This document shows positions 4,334-5,877 of a DNA stretch of 5,877 bases, in pieces. The notes beneath the pieces are model-generated. The model worked only from the letters and a program-made list of their open reading frames with translations, was not told the origin of the DNA and searched no databases. The DNA comes from Actinomycetes bacterium. Lineage in GTDB: Bacteria; Actinomycetota; Actinomycetes; S36-B12; UBA5976. Positions within the stretch are counted from its first letter, which is position 1, and each line of letters starts with the position of its first letter. The DNA is taken from positions 1 to 5,877 of the forward strand of contig JAJXSV010000152.1 in the NCBI GenBank assembly GCA_021784375.1, read 5' to 3'. The position numbers and the translations under genes are program-made.

Positions 4334-5877
4334 ATGCCGCGCATTGCACTGCTGTCCACTTCCGACACCGACCTGCTGAGTGCGCGCGCCAGCGGCGAGG
4401 ACTACATCTGGGCCAACCCCACGCATGCTGCGCACCGGGACATGGGAGCGCTCCTCAGCGCGGCCGACATCGTCGTGGTCCGCATCCTCGGCGGCCCGCA
4501 GGACCTCTGCGTGGGCTTCCGCCAGGTCGCGGAGAGCGGCGTGCCACTCATCGTCCTCGGCGGCGAACAGGCCCCCAACGCCGCCCTCATGGACCTCTCA
4601 CGCAACGTCCCCACCGGTGTCGTCCGGGACGCGCATCGCTACCTGGCACAAGGTGGAGCGGCCAACCTGCGCCACCTGCACGCCTTCCTCACCGACACGC
4701 TGCTGCTCACCGGTCGCGGCTTCGATCCCCCAACCGAACTGCCGGTCTGGGGCACGTCGAGGCGCACGCCGGCCAGCGGATCGGGCGACGCGAGCGCGAC
4801 CCGGCCACGCGTCGGCGTCCTCTTCTACCGCGCCCAGGAGGTCGCGGGCAACGCAGCGTTCGCGCACCGACTGTGCGAGGCGATCGACGATGCAGGTGGC
4901 CTCGGCGAGGCGATCTTCGCGTCCTCCCTGCGCGATGCCCCGACCGACCTGCTGGAACATCTCGGCGGACTCGACGCCTTGATCACCACCGTGCTGGCCG
5001 CGGGAGGCACGCGACCGGCGACCGCACAGGCCGGCGGGGACGACGAGGCCTGGGATGTGACAGCGCTTGCCGCACTCGACATCCCCATCCTGCAGGGACT
5101 CTGCCTGACCTGGAGTCGCGAGGACTGGCAACGCTCCGATGAGGGCATGACGCCACTCGATGTGGCCACGCAGGTGGCTGTGCCGGAGTTCGATGGCCGC
5201 ATCATCACGGTGCCCTTCTCGTTCAAGGAGGTCGACGCGGACGGCCTGCCGCATTACGTCGCCGACCCCGAGCGATCGGCACGCGTCGCGAACATCGCGG
5301 TCAAGTACGCACGTCTGCGACACACCCGGCCCGCGGACCGCAAGGTCGCGATCGTGCTCTCCGCGTACCCGACCAAGCACGCACGCATCGGCAATGCCGT
5401 GGGCCTGGACACGCCGGTCTCCACCATCCGCCTGCTCCGTGAACTGCGCAACGCCGGCTACGACCTGGGCGAACCCGGCCTCATCCCCGGGCTCGATCAC
5501 CTGACACCCATCGACGGCGAGGCGCCGGACACCACAGCGGGCAACGCGTTCATCCATGCCCTGATCGCAGCTGGCGGGCAGGACCCCGAGTGGCTCACGC
5601 AGGAGCAGGTCTCGGATGCACAGGTGCGCATCCCGGCGCACCGCTATCGCACGTGGTTCGACGCCCTCCCCGCGGACCTCCGGACAGCGGTGACCGACCA
5701 CTGGGGGCCGGCGCCGGGCTCGCTGTTCGTGGACACGTCACGCGACGCGCAGGGCGAGATCGTGTGCGCCGCACTGGTGGCAGGCAATGTCGTGTTGCTC
5801 GTGCAACCACCCCGTGGCTTCGGTGAGAACCCCATCGCGATCTACCACGATCCCGACCTGCCACCCACCCACCACTA
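4334..5877 (+). CDS. cobN: CobN: aerobic cobaltochelatase large subunit, 3'-truncated by the window edge
   Basis: Porphyrin-binding H-type subunit of the ATP-dependent cobalt chelatase, which inserts Co2+ into hydrogenobyrinate a,c-diamide together with two smaller AAA/ATPase-type subunits (CobS/CobT or ChlI/ChlD-like, not in the window). The frame begins at ATG 4334 after a good ribosome site and stays open to the last base. The 514 full codons plus two bases are somewhat under half of the roughly 1,200-residue family length. Family motifs are YPTKHARIGNAVGLDTP (345-361) and GFGENPIAIYHDPDLPP (495-511), where the window cuts the latter conserved block. Residues 141-159 form a low-complexity polar linker between the N-terminal portion and the rest. 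It is controlled by the cobalamin riboswitch immediately upstream and is divergent from cobG. A magnesium chelatase BchH/ChlH is unlikely in this company. Confidence 0.95.
   Translation, partial: MPRIALLSTSDTDLLSARASGEDYIWANPTHAAHRDMGALLSAADIVVVRILGGPQDLCVGFRQVAESGVPLIVLGGEQAPNAALMDLSRNVPTGVVRDAHRYLAQGGAANLRHLHAFLTDTLLLTGRGFDPPTELPVWGTSRRTPASGSGDASATRPRVGVLFYRAQEVAGNAAFAHRLCEAIDDAGGLGEAIFASSLRDAPTDLLEHLGGLDALITTVLAAGGTRPATAQAGGDDEAWDVTALAALDIPILQGLCLTWSREDWQRSDEGMTPLDVATQVAVPEFDGRIITVPFSFKEVDADGLPHYVADPERSARVANIAVKYARLRHTRPADRKVAIVLSAYPTKHARIGNAVGLDTPVSTIRLLRELRNAGYDLGEPGLIPGLDHLTPIDGEAPDTTAGNAFIHALIAAGGQDPEWLTQEQVSDAQVRIPAHRYRTWFDALPADLRTAVTDHWGPAPGSLFVDTSRDAQGEIVCAALVAGNVVLLVQPPRGFGENPIAIYHDPDLPPTHH

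Larger units (their letters stand above)
4274..4337 (+). promoter_or_regulatory. Probable translational expression platform of the cobN riboswitch
   Basis: Between aptamer and gene lie several complementary segments. GCATGCGA (4274-4281) is a perfect reverse complement of TCGCATGC (4330-4337), which contains the cobN ATG. GTCACGTC (4292-4299) is a perfect reverse complement of GACGTGAC (4256-4263), which includes the 3' strand of aptamer P2. GTGGT (4289-4293) can pair with GCCAC (4225-4229) of the aptamer loop as the kissing contact. The start-codon stem and the anti-P2 stem cannot coexist without a pseudoknot, giving a plausible OFF/ON pair. No T-run is present, which argues for control of translation, not termination. 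The pairings are seen; the switching role is inferred. Confidence 0.55.

Noticed and set aside
4231..5142. 303-codon plus-strand frame beginning inside the riboswitch
   Set aside because: It starts within the aptamer and runs out of frame through cobN. The product is dominated by Arg, Pro, Gly and His, a frame-shift shadow.
4598..5701. 367-codon open frame on the minus strand
   Set aside because: It is antisense to cobN, whose frame carries the conserved family motifs and a ribosome site. No domain or start signal is recognisable in the antisense product.
1..5877. A novel defence, mobile or otherwise undescribed multi-gene system
   Set aside because: All five coding regions belong to recognised cobalamin or metal-uptake families. 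No transposase, tRNA, CRISPR repeat, attachment site or long repeat was seen.

Overview
The window is a vitamin B12 (cobalamin) biosynthesis locus from a high-GC bacterium, most likely an actinomycete (Actinomycetota). This rests on the strongly G/C-ending codons, the GTG starts, the fused CobI-CobJ protein, an apparently leaderless promoter, and a gene layout (cobN divergent from cobG-cobH-cobIJ) that I recall from Mycobacterium. The genus cannot be read from the sequence.

Layout. Positions 2-820 (+) hold the 3' part of a NiCoT-family (HoxN/NixA/RcnA-like) nickel/cobalt permease gene that enters from the left edge. It converges on, and overlaps by 14 bp, the end of a leftward operon, which in transcription order is cobG (4106-3030), cobH (3037-2369) and cobIJ (2372-807). 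The operon genes overlap by 8 bp and 4 bp, so they are probably translationally coupled. A 227-bp divergent intergenic region (4107-4333) carries a -10-like element for cobG facing left. Facing right it has a -10-like element, a compact cobalamin riboswitch, its probable expression platform and a Shine-Dalgarno site. From 4334 (+) cobN, the large subunit of aerobic cobaltochelatase, runs off the right edge with 514 complete codons visible.

How the genes work together. The permease probably supplies Co2+. CobI methylates precorrin-2 at C20, CobG oxidises precorrin-3A to precorrin-3B using O2, CobJ performs C17 methylation with ring contraction, and CobH later rearranges precorrin-8X to hydrogenobyrinate. 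CobN, with two AAA-type partner subunits not seen here, inserts cobalt into hydrogenobyrinate a,c-diamide. This is the late-cobalt, oxygen-dependent route. CobM, CobF, CobK, CobL and CobB are not in the window.

There is no sign of a new defence, mobile or otherwise undescribed system. The part worth a second look is the cobN leader. It contains two perfect 8-nt complementarities, one competing with the aptamer's P2 stem and one covering the cobN start codon, that together suggest a translational switch. By contrast, the divergent cobG operon seems to start on a leaderless mRNA with no riboswitch.
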